Assembly: GCF_024584435.1 (NCBI RefSeq)
Contig: NZ_CP102197.1
Location: forward strand, 2,325,596-2,389,595
Source: Schaalia odontolytica
Lineage (GTDB): Bacteria; Actinomycetota; Actinomycetes; Actinomycetales; Actinomycetaceae
Length of the DNA stretch: 64,000 bases
Direction of reading: 5' to 3'
Both the position numbers and the translations under genes were made by a program. Within the stretch, counting starts at the first letter, position 1; the number at the start of each line of letters is the position of its first letter. Below are positions 25,427 to 34,133 of the stretch, in pieces. Below the pieces are notes generated by a model, which worked only from the letters and a program-made list of their open reading frames with translations, searched no databases and had not been told where the DNA came from.

Positions 25427-26668
25427 ATGCCTGTCTCAACCGCCCGCGCTCACGCCTCCCTGCGCGCCACCTGCGTCGTCTACGTGTGCCTTGGTTTCGG
25501 CACCTCCGCGTGGCTCTCGCGCCTGCCCGACGTGCGCGATAACCTCGGGCTGACCCCGGCGACGATCGGGACGATGCTGCTCATCGCCTCCCTCGGCTCG
25601 CTGCTGACGCTGCCAACCTCCGGCCCGATCGTCACCATGATCGGCGCGCGTGCCTCCGGGCGCATCGGCGTGGCGATCTGGGCGATGGGCATTGGCTGCG
25701 CGGGTGTGGGCGCGCTCAACGTGTCGATCCCGCTGGCCACCGCCGGCCTCGTCATGATTGCGGCCGGCAACGGCCTGTGGGGCGCGACCATGAACATTGA
25801 GGCCGGCCTCGTTCAGGCGGCCGTGCGCCGCACCGTCGTTCCCGTCATCCAGGCGATGTACGCGGTCGGCATGCTCGGCGGTGCCCTGCTCGGGGCGCTT
25901 GCCGCCCAGCTGGGTCTGCCTCTGGGTGCCCACCTCTTCGGCCTGGCCGTCCTCGAGCTGATCGCCTGCGGCAGCGCCGTCGGCTTCTACCTGACGAAGG
26001 AGGAGGTCGCGGCCCTCGCGCCCGTTCAGGACAGCGGCGAGGGGGAGAATGCCTCGTCCGAGAAGTCGAAGGGCCTGACCCGGATCGCGTGGCGTGAGAA
26101 GCAGACCGTCCTCATTGCCCTCATGGTCATGAGCGCGGGTCTCATGGAGGGCGCGGCCAACGATTGGCTCAACCTGTCCATGGTGGACGGCTACGGCTAC
26201 TCGACGGCGGCGGCCTCGGCGGCCTTCGCGTTCTTCCTCCTCATGATGACGATCGTTCGCTTCGCCTCCCCACGCCTCGAGGCGCGCCTGGGTTCGCCGA
26301 GGCTGCTGCGCATCACCTTCAGCGCCGCTGTTGTCGGCCTGCTGCTCGTGGCTTTCGCGCCTCACCACGGCCTCGCGCTCGTGGGCATCGCGCTGTGGGG
26401 TATCGGCTCGGCCCTCGGCTTCCCGTTGGGCATTTCCGCGCTGTCCGTCGACCCCGTGATGACACCCGCGCGTGTTTCCGTCCTCTCGACGGTCAACTAC
26501 GGCGCGGCTCTCATCGGCCCGCCCCTGCTGGGCCTCATCGCCGACCACGTCGGCTACCATCGGGCGCTGGCCTTCGTCGCTGTGCCCGTCCTCCTCGCGA
26601 TCGTCCTGGCCGGGCAGGTGCCCGACCGGCGCGGAATCAAGCGCACGGACCTGGTGTTTGGTGACTAG
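25427..26668 (+). CDS. MFS transporter
   Basis: Major facilitator superfamily protein, 413 residues with twelve hydrophobic segments and a central hydrophilic loop around residues 195-225. The N-terminal half has CLGFGTSAWLSRLPDVRDNLGL, a pattern seen in YbjJ/fucose-permease-like MFS members. Its location right after nanE suggests uptake or efflux of an amino sugar or related compound, but substrate and direction cannot be read from sequence. It has its own promoter after the nan terminator. Confidence 0.75.
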   Translation: MPVSTARAHASLRATCVVYVCLGFGTSAWLSRLPDVRDNLGLTPATIGTMLLIASLGSLLTLPTSGPIVTMIGARASGRIGVAIWAMGIGCAGVGALNVSIPLATAGLVMIAAGNGLWGATMNIEAGLVQAAVRRTVVPVIQAMYAVGMLGGALLGALAAQLGLPLGAHLFGLAVLELIACGSAVGFYLTKEEVAALAPVQDSGEGENASSEKSKGLTRIAWREKQTVLIALMVMSAGLMEGAANDWLNLSMVDGYGYSTAAASAAFAFFLLMMTIVRFASPRLEARLGSPRLLRITFSAAVVGLLLVAFAPHHGLALVGIALWGIGSALGFPLGISALSVDPVMTPARVSVLSTVNYGAALIGPPLLGLIADHVGYHRALAFVAVPVLLAIVLAGQVPDRRGIKRTDLVFGD

Positions 26669-26678
26669 GCTTGGGGGT

Positions 26679-27767
26679 ATGATGACCCTTGCTGACCTGA
26701 CGACCCTGCGCGTGGGCGGGCGCATCTCCCGTCTCGTGACCGCGACCTCCCCCGACGAGCTGGTTGAAGCGGTGCGCGGCGCCGACGAAGCCGGTGCACG
26801 CCTTCTCGTGGTGGGGGGCGGGTCGAACCTGCTGGCCTCAGATGACCCCTTCGAGGGCACGGTTCTCACCGTGCGCCGCGCCGGAGAGGTTGCGTCCATC
26901 GTGCACGAGGCCTCGGACGGCTCCGTCATCGTTCGCGCGGCCGCGGGCGTGGTCTGGGACGAGTTCGTGTCCTGGACCCTGGCCGAGGGTCTTTCCGGCA
27001 TTGAGGCGCTGTCCGGCATCCCTGGGACCGTGGGAGCCTCGCCCGTGCAGAACGTGGGAGCCTACGGCCATGAGGTCGCCGAAACCATCGAGAGCGTCGA
27101 AGCCTACGACCGGCGGACGGGCATTGTCGTGCGTCTCCTGCCCGGCGACCTCGGCTTCGCATACCGTTCCTCGGCCATCAAGCGCAGCGTCGGCGAGGAG
27201 GGCTTGAATGGTCGCCCGTGGGGCCCCACCGGCCGCTGGGTGGTCCTTTCCGTGGACTTCCGCCTCGAGCGCTCGCCCCTGAGCGCCCCCGTCATGTACG
27301 CCGAGCTGGCGCGTCGCCTCGGTGTCGAGGCCGGGTCACGCGGCGACGCGTCCCTGGTCCGCTCGACCGTCCTGGAGCTGCGCCGCGGCAAGGGCATGGT
27401 CCTGGACCCGGGCGACCACGACACGTGGAGCGCCGGTTCCTTCTTCACGAACCCGATCCTTCCCGAGGCCGTCGCCGCCTCCCTCCCCGAGGACGCGCCC
27501 CGTTTTAGCGCGGGGGAGGGCCTGGTCAAGACGAGCGCCGCCTGGCTCATCGACCACGCGGGCTGCGCTCGCGGCTTCCACCTGCCCGAGGCCGGGGACC
27601 CGCCGCGCGCGTCCCTGTCCACCAAGCACGTCCTGGCCCTGACGAACAGGGGCGGCGCGAGCGCCGCCGACATCGAGGCCCTGGCCCGCGCCGTGCGCGA
27701 GCGGGTAAGTGACGCGTTCGGCGTGACCCTCGTTCCCGAGCCGGTCGCGGTCGGCATCACCTGGTAG
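26679..27767 (+). CDS. murB: UDP-N-acetylenolpyruvoylglucosamine reductase
   Basis: FAD-dependent MurB reduces the enolpyruvyl group of UDP-GlcNAc-enolpyruvate to UDP-MurNAc in peptidoglycan synthesis. The 362-residue protein has TTLRVGG (about 9), VVGGGSNLL (about 45), GIEALSGIPGTVGASPVQNVGAYG, YRSSAIK, the catalytic Ser in AGSFFTNPI, and LIDHAGCARGF, which fit type I MurB. ATG 26679 is chosen (another ATG is adjacent at 26682). TAGGCT ends 7 nt upstream and there is no Shine-Dalgarno, again suggesting a leaderless start. It begins 10 nt after the MFS stop. Confidence 0.93.
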   Translation: MMTLADLTTLRVGGRISRLVTATSPDELVEAVRGADEAGARLLVVGGGSNLLASDDPFEGTVLTVRRAGEVASIVHEASDGSVIVRAAAGVVWDEFVSWTLAEGLSGIEALSGIPGTVGASPVQNVGAYGHEVAETIESVEAYDRRTGIVVRLLPGDLGFAYRSSAIKRSVGEEGLNGRPWGPTGRWVVLSVDFRLERSPLSAPVMYAELARRLGVEAGSRGDASLVRSTVLELRRGKGMVLDPGDHDTWSAGSFFTNPILPEAVAASLPEDAPRFSAGEGLVKTSAAWLIDHAGCARGFHLPEAGDPPRASLSTKHVLALTNRGGASAADIEALARAVRERVSDAFGVTLVPEPVAVGITW

Positions 27768-27795
27768 CTCCTCGGCGCACCCGCCTGTCGGTGCA

Positions 27796-27858
27796 TGGGC
27801 CTACTTGCGCGGTGTTCCGGAGCGTGGGTCTACTTGCGCGGTGTTCCGGAGCGTGGGT
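27796..27858. repeat. 29-bp tandem repeat downstream of murB
   Basis: Two copies of a 29-bp unit (27796-27824 and 27825-27853, core CTACTTGCGCGGTGTTCCGG) differ by one base and are followed by the first five bases of a third copy. No coding potential is apparent. Confidence 0.85.
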
Positions 27859-27902
27859 GTGTCCGCCGGAGCTCTCTGCGAGCCGACAGAGGCTCCCCGC
27901 AC

Positions 27903-28030
27903 GCACGTTAACCCACGAGGTGGCGGTGTGGGCCCACTTACTGCGCACGTTAACCCACTAGGTGGCACGTGGGCGCGGGTGCCCAGGCTCCACGAGGTGG
28001 GTTAAACTGCGCAGAGGTGGGTTAACGTGC
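27903..28030. repeat. four copies of a GCACGTTAACCCAC motif, two per strand
   Basis: Direct copies GCACGTTAACCCAC at 27903-27916 and 27945-27958, each followed by a GGTGGC element. A perfect reverse complement GTGGGTTAACGTGC lies at 28017-28030, with a diverged one (GTGGGTTAAACTGC) just before at 27997-28010. The group can fold into a large stem. The 27768-28067 stretch contains no gene that I can support. Confidence 0.75.
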
Positions 28031-28067
28031 CAGTCGCCGGGCAGTCACCGAGGGCTTGCGGATATAA

Positions 28068-28310
28068 ACGAGCCGACCGTACGTTCGCGACAACCCGCGC
28101 GAAGCGATCCGGAGACTCGCGAGGCTCAGAGGCGACGTGAGCGACTACGTCAGAAGGTCGGTGGGCAACGCGCTTCGGGACATCGGTAGGAAGTTCCCCG
28201 AGATGACCGCAGCCGAACTGGAGACCGGGGACCTCGCAGGCGAGGACGTCAGGCAGGTGCATCGTTTGGCGAGCAAGTTCATCGAACGTCCGGCTGGCGC
28301 GGAGGGGTAG
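28068..28310 (+). pseudogene. 3' remnant of a HEAT-repeat DNA alkylation repair (AlkD-like) gene
   Basis: An open frame of about 80 codons ends at TAG 28308-28310 and is closed on its 5' side by a stop at 28065-28067, with no convincing start. The translation includes VRDNPREAIRRLARLRGD followed by SDYVRRSVGNALRDIGRKFPE. This resembles the HEAT-like repeat of AlkD-type DNA alkylation repair proteins (their usual form is DPSEYVRKSVANxLNDIAKDHP). The N-terminal two-thirds of such a protein is absent, so this is read as a truncated gene. It sits directly beside repeat arrays on both sides. A short GTG frame from 28137 exists but has no ribosome-binding site. Confidence 0.5.
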
Positions 28311-28482
28311 CTTTCGTGGCGGGGCATGCGGGCAAGCCCGACGTGCAGGTAGCAATGCCGTTTCGCCGGCGTTCGCGGGGAGCGGGCAATGGGACGAGGC
28401 CGCGGCGACAGTGACGTGCCAGCCGTTCGCCGACGTTCGTGGGAAGGCAGCAGTTGTGCAACGGCCGCCGCGCCCAGCGCTC

Positions 28483-28683
28483 GCGGATAGGTTGACTCAG
28501 GCCCCGCAGGCAACCGTCCGCTTCTGCGCTGTCTCCGCTTTCGCGGATAGGTTGTCACGATGCGGATAGGTTGTTCGCTTGCGGATAGCCTCATAGCCTA
28601 TCCGTATCCTCATAACCTATCCGTATCCTCATAACCTATCCATGTCCTCATAACCTATCCATGTCCTCATAACCTATCCGCGT
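28483..28683. repeat. 19-bp tandem array with inverted upstream copies
   Basis: Five head-to-tail 19-bp units (28589-28607, 28608-28626, 28627-28645, 28646-28664, 28665-28683) share CCTCATAACCTATCC plus a variable 4-base end (GTAT, GTAT, ATGT, ATGT, GCGT). Upstream are three opposite-strand copies of the core, GCGGATAGGTTG (28483-28494, 28543-28554, 28562-28573), and a shorter one at 28581-28588. Without spacers of the CRISPR kind, this is a satellite-like array. The wider 28311-28922 stretch holds no supportable gene. Confidence 0.85.
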
Positions 28684-28922
28684 GGTGGCCTGCTGCGGGA
28701 AGTGGTTACGGTCCTCGTGCGGCATGAGTGTTTCCTAACTCGCTTGAGGGCTGACCTCCGCCGACGCGACGGCGCCAACAACCCGGCTGCCGCGTCCGGT
28801 AGGCCGCCGCATGCGGAGGAGCAGGCTCGCCGACGCCAGCAGGGGCTCGGTGGCGTTGGCCCAGGAGTGACGCGGGCACGCTCCACCGCAAGGCGAACAC
28901 CCTCGTGCGCCCCGAGAACCAC

Positions 28923-30002
28923 CTACGCCGCAGGCGCCGCGAGCCACGCGTCAATGTCGGCCTTCCACGCCGCCTTGCGCGAGGGCGAGGCCAGCGACGC
29001 TTCGATAGAAGACCGCGCCAGGTCTGCCAGGGCCTCGTCGGACAGGCCGAACACGTCGCGGGCCACCTCGTACTGGGCGACCAGGCGCGAACGGAACAGC
29101 AGCGGGTCGTCGGCAGCCAGCGCGATCCGAGCCCCCGCTGAGATCAGCGTCGGCAGCGGCACCTGAGAGAAATCCGTGTACACGCCCAGGTGCACGTTCG
29201 ACGTGGGACATACCTCCAGGGCGATGCCCTCGTCGATGACGGCGCGCAGGAGCGCCGGATCTTCGCTGGTGCGCACCCCGTGCCCGAGGCGGGCCGGGGC
29301 CAGGGAGGAGACAACCTCGCGCACGGAGGAAGGCCCCAGGAGCTCGCCGCCGTGTGGGACACCGACGAGCCCAGCACGGCGCGCAATGCGGAACGCGGGA
29401 GCGAAGGAGGCCGTGGAACCCACGCGCTCGTCGTTTGAGAGGCCAAAGCCCACGACGTCTCCAGGGCCGTCGCCCGCGAACGACGCGGCCAGGCGCGCGA
29501 GGGTGCGCGCGTCCAACGGGTGCTTCATGCGCGACGCGGCGACGATCACCCCGATATCCACGCCGGTATCGTGCGAGGCCGAGCGGGCCTCGTCGATGAT
29601 GATCTCGAGCGCGGGGGTGATGCCGCCGACGTAGGGGGCATAGCTGGTGGGGTCGGCCTGAATCTCCATGCGGACGGATCCCTCGGCGGCGTCGTCTTCG
29701 GCTGCCTCGCGGACGAGCCGGCGCATCGCGGCCTCGGAGCGCACGAGGTGGCGCGCGGAGTCGTAGGCGCGCTGGAAGCGGAACCAACCGCGCCCGTCGG
29801 CCGGCATGGATGCGGCGTCGATGTGCAGCAGGTGAGGGGGGAGGCGCACGCGCTGGGAGGCGGCCATATCGATCATCGTCGAGGGGCGCATGGCCCCCGT
29901 GAAGTGCAGGTGCAGGTGCGCCTTGGGCAAGGTTGCGAGGTCGCGCCTGCCCGGCGGCGTCGGGCGTGGGGCGGTGAGGTTTGGCACCGCGGGCGTCGCC
30001 AC
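28923..30002 (-). CDS. adenosine deaminase-family metal-dependent hydrolase
   Basis: Amidohydrolase-superfamily protein of 359 residues resembling adenosine deaminase, which converts adenosine to inosine. Markers: metal motif in KAHLHLHFTGA (H31, H33), HGGE in place of the usual HAGE, RLGHGVR, CPTSNVHLG, and ADDPLLF in place of TDDP. The early motif usually reads ELHxHLxG, so it is divergent, and substrate may be adenosine, adenine or another aminopurine. GTG start at 30002 lies 3 nt after the lipase stop, so it is the last gene of a three-gene minus-strand operon. Confidence 0.78.
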   Translation of the reverse strand: MATPAVPNLTAPRPTPPGRRDLATLPKAHLHLHFTGAMRPSTMIDMAASQRVRLPPHLLHIDAASMPADGRGWFRFQRAYDSARHLVRSEAAMRRLVREAAEDDAAEGSVRMEIQADPTSYAPYVGGITPALEIIIDEARSASHDTGVDIGVIVAASRMKHPLDARTLARLAASFAGDGPGDVVGFGLSNDERVGSTASFAPAFRIARRAGLVGVPHGGELLGPSSVREVVSSLAPARLGHGVRTSEDPALLRAVIDEGIALEVCPTSNVHLGVYTDFSQVPLPTLISAGARIALAADDPLLFRSRLVAQYEVARDVFGLSDEALADLARSSIEASLASPSRKAAWKADIDAWLAAPAA

Positions 30003-30005
30003 GGC

Positions 30006-30812
30006 TCAGTGCTCCCCGAGCCAGATGATGATGTCGCGGATCAGGCCGGGCCCCTCGGGTTCGTTGAGCAGCTCGTGGTAGGCGCCGTCAACGATGCGCA
30101 GGTGGATGTCGGCCCTCGGGTGGGCGGCGAGCGCGCCCCGCACGAGATCGCGCGAGCCCCGCAGGTCCGCCATGAGGTCGTGCGACCCGTGCATGACCAA
30201 GGTCGGAGTGCGCAGGCGGTCGGCGCGCCGCAGCACCTCGTCGCCCTGGAGGATCAAGGTCAGGCCCGTGAGGATGGGCACGCCCCCCACGTAGGTCAGC
30301 GGGTCGGCGTCGAAGGCGCGCTGAACCTCGGGGTCTCGAGACAGCGGGGAAACCGCCATGTCGGACGCCCCCTTGGCGACGATGAGGCCGGGGCGCAGCC
30401 TCGCGAGAGGCAGCAGCATGCGGGCACGGGCAGGGTCGACGTGGGGGAGGGGGCGCAGCGCCGGAGCGGAGAGCACCGTGCCGCGCAGCCGCGTCGGGTC
30501 AAGGATGGTCGAGGCCGCAGCGATGAGCCCGCCCATCGAGTGTCCGAACAGGAACAGGTCCGGCGTGCGGGCGTGCGCCAGTGCCTCGCGCCGGGCGTCG
30601 CCGAAGTCGCGGATGAGCGCGCCCACGTCCACGCGGGCGCGGGGCCCGTCTGAGGTCCCGTGGCCCGCGTGGTCGTAGAAGGCGACATCGTATCCCGCGC
30701 GGGTAAGGGCGGAGCGCAGGTGGGTGTAGCGCCCGGAGTGCTCCGCGTAGCCGTGGGAGAGGAGAACTGTCCCACGTGCGTCCTCGTCCGCGCGTTCGAA
30801 GGAGAGGCGCAT
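30006..30812 (-). CDS. monoacylglycerol lipase-like alpha/beta hydrolase
   Basis: Serine hydrolase of 268 residues, alpha/beta fold, like monoacylglycerol lipase/lysophospholipase (PldB-type). The nucleophile elbow is G90-H-S92-M-G-G. The oxyanion region is SHGYAEHSGRY, the acid is in HGSHDLMAD, and the His is in GAYHELLNEPE. There is no signal peptide, so it is cytosolic or membrane-peripheral. ATG overlaps the aminotransferase stop (ATGA on the minus strand). Confidence 0.85.
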   Translation of the reverse strand: MRLSFERADEDARGTVLLSHGYAEHSGRYTHLRSALTRAGYDVAFYDHAGHGTSDGPRARVDVGALIRDFGDARREALAHARTPDLFLFGHSMGGLIAAASTILDPTRLRGTVLSAPALRPLPHVDPARARMLLPLARLRPGLIVAKGASDMAVSPLSRDPEVQRAFDADPLTYVGGVPILTGLTLILQGDEVLRRADRLRTPTLVMHGSHDLMADLRGSRDLVRGALAAHPRADIHLRIVDGAYHELLNEPEGPGLIRDIIIWLGEH

Positions 30813-32017
30813 CAGGCGAAGAGCTCCTGAACGCGGCCGATGCCCTCGACCAGGTCATCGTCTGACAAGGCGTAGGAGAAACGCAGGAAGCCGGAGCGCC
30901 CGAACGCCTCGCCGGGAACGGCAGCGACCTCAACCTCGTCGAGAATCAGGTCTGCGAGCTCCCCGGAGGTGTGGGCGACGCGACCGCGAATCTCCCTGCC
31001 GAGCAGGCGCTCGACGCTGGGGTAGGCGTAGAACGCTCCCTTGGGGGTGGGAACGTCGAAACCCTCGATCTGGCGCAGCATGTCGACGATCGTGCGGCGG
31101 CGGCGGTCGAAGGCGACGCGCATCTCGCTCACGGCGTCCAGGGACCCGGACACGGCGGCGCGTGCGGCCTCCTGCGCGATGTTGTTGACGTTCGAGGTCA
31201 GGTGCGACTGGAAGGACAGCGCGGCCTTGATGACGTCGGAGGGGCCGATCATCCAGCCCACTCGCCAGCCGGTCATCGCGTAGGTCTTAGCGACGCCGTT
31301 GAGGATGACGGCCTGGTCGGCCAGCTCCGGCACGAGCTTGACGATGTGCGCGCTTCGGGCATCCTCGTACAGCAGGTGCTCGTAGATCTCATCGGAGATC
31401 ACCCAGATGCCGTGCTCGAGGGCCCACCGCCCGATCGCGGTCAGCTCCTCGGGTGTGTAGACGCTTCCCGTCGGGTTGGACGGCGAGCACACCAGCAGGA
31501 CCTTGGTGCGCGGCGTGCGCGCGGCCTCAAGCTGCTCAACGGTGACCTTGTAGTCGGACTCCGCTCCGGCGAATACCTCGACCGGGGTGGCTCCCGCGAG
31601 CTTGACCACCTCGGGATAGGTGGTCCAGTACGGCGTTGGCAGGATTGCCTCGTCGCCTGGGCCGAGCAGGGCGGCGAAGGCCTGGAATACGGCCTGCTTG
31701 CCGCCGTTGGTGACGACGATGTCGGAGGGCGAGACCTCGTAGCCGGAGTCGCGCAGGGTCTTGGCGGCGATTGCCTCGCGCAGGGCAGGCAGACCGGCGG
31801 CGGGAGTGTAGCGGTGCATCGCCGGATTACGAGCGGCCTTCACGGCGGCCTCGACGATGTAGTCCGGCGTGGCGAAGTCCGGTTCGCCCGCGCCAAAGCC
31901 GATGACGGGGCGTCCGGCGGCCTTGAGGGCCTTCGCCTTGGCGTCCACGGCCAGCGTCGCAGACGGAGTGATGGCGTTGAAACGATCAGAGACACGGGTG
32001 CGAGGAGTTGTGGTCAC
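30812..32017 (-). CDS. aspC: aspartate aminotransferase (class I/II PLP enzyme)
   Basis: PLP-dependent transaminase of the actinobacterial aspartate aminotransferase type, 401 residues. It shows [30 protein letters not shown] near the start, [15 protein letters not shown], the PLP lysine in [16 protein letters not shown], and [16 protein letters not shown] at the end. I chose GTG 32017 by comparison with family length (about 400); a TTG 16 codons upstream also exists. A GGAGGG lies immediately before the GTG, closer than ideal, so the exact start is uncertain. First gene of the minus-strand operon. Confidence 0.9.
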   Translation of the reverse strand: MTTTPRTRVSDRFNAITPSATLAVDAKAKALKAAGRPVIGFGAGEPDFATPDYIVEAAVKAARNPAMHRYTPAAGLPALREAIAAKTLRDSGYEVSPSDIVVTNGGKQAVFQAFAALLGPGDEAILPTPYWTTYPEVVKLAGATPVEVFAGAESDYKVTVEQLEAARTPRTKVLLVCSPSNPTGSVYTPEELTAIGRWALEHGIWVISDEIYEHLLYEDARSAHIVKLVPELADQAVILNGVAKTYAMTGWRVGWMIGPSDVIKAALSFQSHLTSNVNNIAQEAARAAVSGSLDAVSEMRVAFDRRRRTIVDMLRQIEGFDVPTPKGAFYAYPSVERLLGREIRGRVAHTSGELADLILDEVEVAAVPGEAFGRSGFLRFSYALSDDDLVEGIGRVQELFA

Positions 32018-32144
32018 CCCTCCATGGTCCCACGTCGGGCGCGACGGGGCTACGCGCACACGCAATGTGCGCGTGTTCTACCTCTCATGCGAGGCCTCGG
32101 AGCCGATTTCGCGGGCCGTGCGACGCGGGAGCGCGATCCTCCGG

Positions 32145-32174
32145 TGGACAAAACGCTTCCTTATCCACTAGTGT
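32145..32174 (+). promoter_or_regulatory. candidate promoter of tRNA-Trp/secE
   Basis: TGGACA (32145-32150) and TAGTGT (32169-32174) with an 18-bp spacer, 23 nt upstream of tRNA-Trp. Confidence 0.5.
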
Positions 32175-32197
32175 TCGTCAGGCAGGTTTTCCTGCGT

Positions 32198-32270
32198 AGG
32201 GCAGTGGCGCAATTGGTAGCGCACCGGTCTCCAAAACCGGCGGTTGTGGGTTCGAGTCCCGCCTGCCCTG
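32198..32270 (+). tRNA. tRNA-Trp (CCA)
   Basis: Acceptor AGGGCAG/CTGCCCT, anticodon loop CTCCAAA giving CCA, T-arm GTGGGTTCGAGTCCC. 3' CCA is not encoded. It lies directly upstream of secE, a conserved actinobacterial arrangement. Confidence 0.95.
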
Positions 32271-32304
32271 CGACTAAGGCTATTATTTTCGCAGGAGGAT
32301 CCAC

Positions 32305-32601
32305 ATGGCTGAACGTGTTGCATCGGGCGCCGAATCCTCGCGCCGAGATCGCACGAAGAGCGAGGCAACCCGCAAGCGCGGTGAGGCCGTCGGCGAGAAT
32401 GCGAAGCGCCCCGGCTTCTTTGGTCGCATCTGGCTCTTCTTCAAGCAGGTCATTGACGAGATGAAGAAGGTGACCTATCCGACGGCTTCCGAGACCTGGA
32501 CGTACTTCGTCGTCGTCGTTGTGTTTGTCGCCGCAATCATGCTTTTCGCTGGCCTACTCGACTTCGGATTCGGTAAGCTAAGTGCATTGATCTTCGGCTG
32601 A
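32305..32601 (+). CDS. secE: preprotein translocase subunit SecE
   Basis: Essential clamp subunit of the SecYEG channel, 98 residues. The amphipathic helix before the membrane span carries [21 protein letters not shown], and a single transmembrane helix follows at about residues 67-90. The N-terminal 35 residues are charged and poorly conserved. ATG 32305 has GCAGGAGGA 6-8 nt upstream. A terminator-like hairpin separates it from nusG. Confidence 0.94.
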   Translation: MAERVASGAESSRRDRTKSEATRKRGEAVGENAKRPGFFGRIWLFFKQVIDEMKKVTYPTASETWTYFVVVVVFVAAIMLFAGLLDFGFGKLSALIFG

Positions 32602-32609
32602 GACCGACG

Positions 32610-32645
32610 AACCCGCCCGCAGGAACCTGCAGGCGGGTTTCTTTC
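32610..32645 (+). terminator. intrinsic terminator/attenuator between secE and nusG
   Basis: AACCCGCC (32610-32617) pairs with GGCGGGTT (32632-32639), with an inner GCAGG/CCTGC stem, followed by TCTTTC. It probably allows partial read-through into nusG. Confidence 0.7.
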
Positions 32646-32677
32646 ACGGTCCGGCCCCACTTCGTAGGAGGAACACC

Positions 32678-33472
32678 GTGAGCGACGAGAACTACACCGA
32701 GGAACAGACCCTCGAAGAGACCCAGGAAAAGGTCGAGCAGGAGACCGCTGATGCGCTGGCAGGCGGAGCGGCTCAGGAGGTCGTCGACGAGGTGATCAAC
32801 GAGGTCGCCGCAGAAGAATCCGGATCAGAAGAAGAATCCGGGGCGGAAGAGGAAGCCTCGGCCGAGGAAGAGGCCATCGCCAAGCTGCGTCGCAAGCTCT
32901 ACATGTCTCCCGGCGACTGGTACGTGATCCACACGTACTCCGGCCACGAGCGCAAGGTGAAGGCCAACCTCGAGCAACGCATCACGACCCAGAACATGGA
33001 GGACTACATCTTCGCCGTCGAGGTCCCGGACGAGTACGTCATGGAGTATCGCGGCACCGCGAAGAAGCGCGTTCGCCACGTCCGCATCCCCGGCTACGCG
33101 ATCGTGTGCATGGACTTCAACGAGGCCTCCTACCGGGTCGTGAAGGAGACGCCCGCCGTCACAGGCTTCGTCGGCGACCAGCACAATCCCGTGCCGCTGT
33201 CCATTGACGAGGTCGTCATGCTCCTGACGCCCAACGTGCTGGAGGAGGCCGCCGAGGCCGCCAAGGATCAGCCCGCTCCCGTGCAGGCGGTCCAGACCCA
33301 GTACGAGGTCGGCGAGATCGTCACGGTCATCGACGGGCCCTTCGAGACCATGTCGGCCACGATCTCCGAGATCATGCCCGAGACGCAGAAGCTCAAGGTT
33401 CTCGTCACCATCTTCGAGCGCGAGACGCCGCTCGAGCTCGGCTTCGACCAGGTGGAGAAGCTCGAGCAGTGA
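32678..33472 (+). CDS. nusG: transcription termination/antitermination factor NusG
   Basis: RNA polymerase elongation factor, 264 residues. Residues 1-72 are a very acidic Glu/Ala-rich extension (actinobacterial type). The NGN domain (about 80-190) opens with [21 protein letters not shown] and contains [12 protein letters not shown] and TGFVG. The C-terminal KOW domain (about 212-264) contains [16 protein letters not shown] start at 32678 with GTAGGAGG upstream. Followed by a small hairpin and a new promoter before rplK. Confidence 0.95.
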   Translation: MSDENYTEEQTLEETQEKVEQETADALAGGAAQEVVDEVINEVAAEESGSEEESGAEEEASAEEEAIAKLRRKLYMSPGDWYVIHTYSGHERKVKANLEQRITTQNMEDYIFAVEVPDEYVMEYRGTAKKRVRHVRIPGYAIVCMDFNEASYRVVKETPAVTGFVGDQHNPVPLSIDEVVMLLTPNVLEEAAEAAKDQPAPVQAVQTQYEVGEIVTVIDGPFETMSATISEIMPETQKLKVLVTIFERETPLELGFDQVEKLEQ

Positions 33473-33488
33473 CATCACGCACCCGGAC

Positions 33489-33518
33489 TTGGGATCAGGT
33501 CCGGAATCGCGTTATGAT
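33489..33518 (+). promoter_or_regulatory. candidate promoter of rplK-rplA
   Basis: TTGGGA (33489-33494) and TATGAT (33513-33518) with an 18-bp spacer, about 115 bp upstream of rplK. A CCGGAC/GTCCGG hairpin (33483-33504) overlaps the -35, so its role as nusG terminator versus promoter element is unclear. Confidence 0.45.
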
Positions 33519-33633
33519 TCACTTTTGTGTGCGTTGGGCGTAGTGTGTCCGCTGGAACCCAGTGGGACGCCGCCCGTCGCGCCGACCTGACCGGCATCCG
33601 TCGGCCAGAACTTCAGTAGAAAGACCCGCATTC

Positions 33634-34065
33634 ATGGCACCGAAGAAGAAGGTCACCGGCCTGATCAAGCTTCAGATCGCAGCCGGCGCCGCCACCCCCG
33701 CACCGCCCGTCGGCCCCGCGCTGGGCCAGCACGGCGTGAACATCGTCGAGTTCACCAAGGCGTACAACGCGGCCACCGAGTCTCAGCGTGGAAACATCAT
33801 CCCCGTCGAGATCACCGTCTACGAGGATCGTTCTTTCACGTTCGTCCTCAAGACGCCGCCCGCCGCCGAGCTCATCAAGAAGGCCGCCGGCGTCCAGAAG
33901 GGTTCCGGCACCCCCAACACCGCCAAGGTTGGTTCGATCACCATGGCTCAGGCTCGCGAGATCGGCGAGTCCAAGATGGCTGACCTCAACGCCAACGACG
34001 TCGAGGCCGCCGCCAAGATCATCGCCGGCACCGCCCGCTCCATGGGCATCACCGTCGAAGGCTGA
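33634..34065 (+). CDS. rplK: 50S ribosomal protein L11
   Basis: Ribosomal protein L11, 143 residues, part of the GTPase-associated centre. It has [26 protein letters not shown] near the N-terminus and the C-terminal rRNA-binding domain ending [16 protein letters not shown] 33634 matches the conserved N-terminus [15 protein letters not shown] and has AGAAAGA upstream; an in-frame extension upstream is not conserved in type. Confidence 0.97.
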
Positions 34066-34133
34066 CACCAACCACCCCCCCGTGGTAGGGCAGGCGCTGC
34101 CCGACACCCACGACTGCAAGGAGAAGAAGCAGA

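Noticed and set aside
28589-28683. Tandem 19-bp repeats as a CRISPR array
   Set aside because: Units are contiguous with no unique spacers, too short for CRISPR repeats, and no cas genes are nearby.
28702-29166. Plus-strand 154-codon frame overlapping the adenosine deaminase-like gene
   Set aside because: Mostly antisense to a conserved gene and Arg/Ser/Ala-rich, typical of a shadow frame.
32018-32065. Longer aspartate aminotransferase start at TTG 32065
   Set aside because: The extra 16 residues have no resemblance to known N-termini, and no ribosome-binding site precedes the TTG; GTG 32017 gives the family length.
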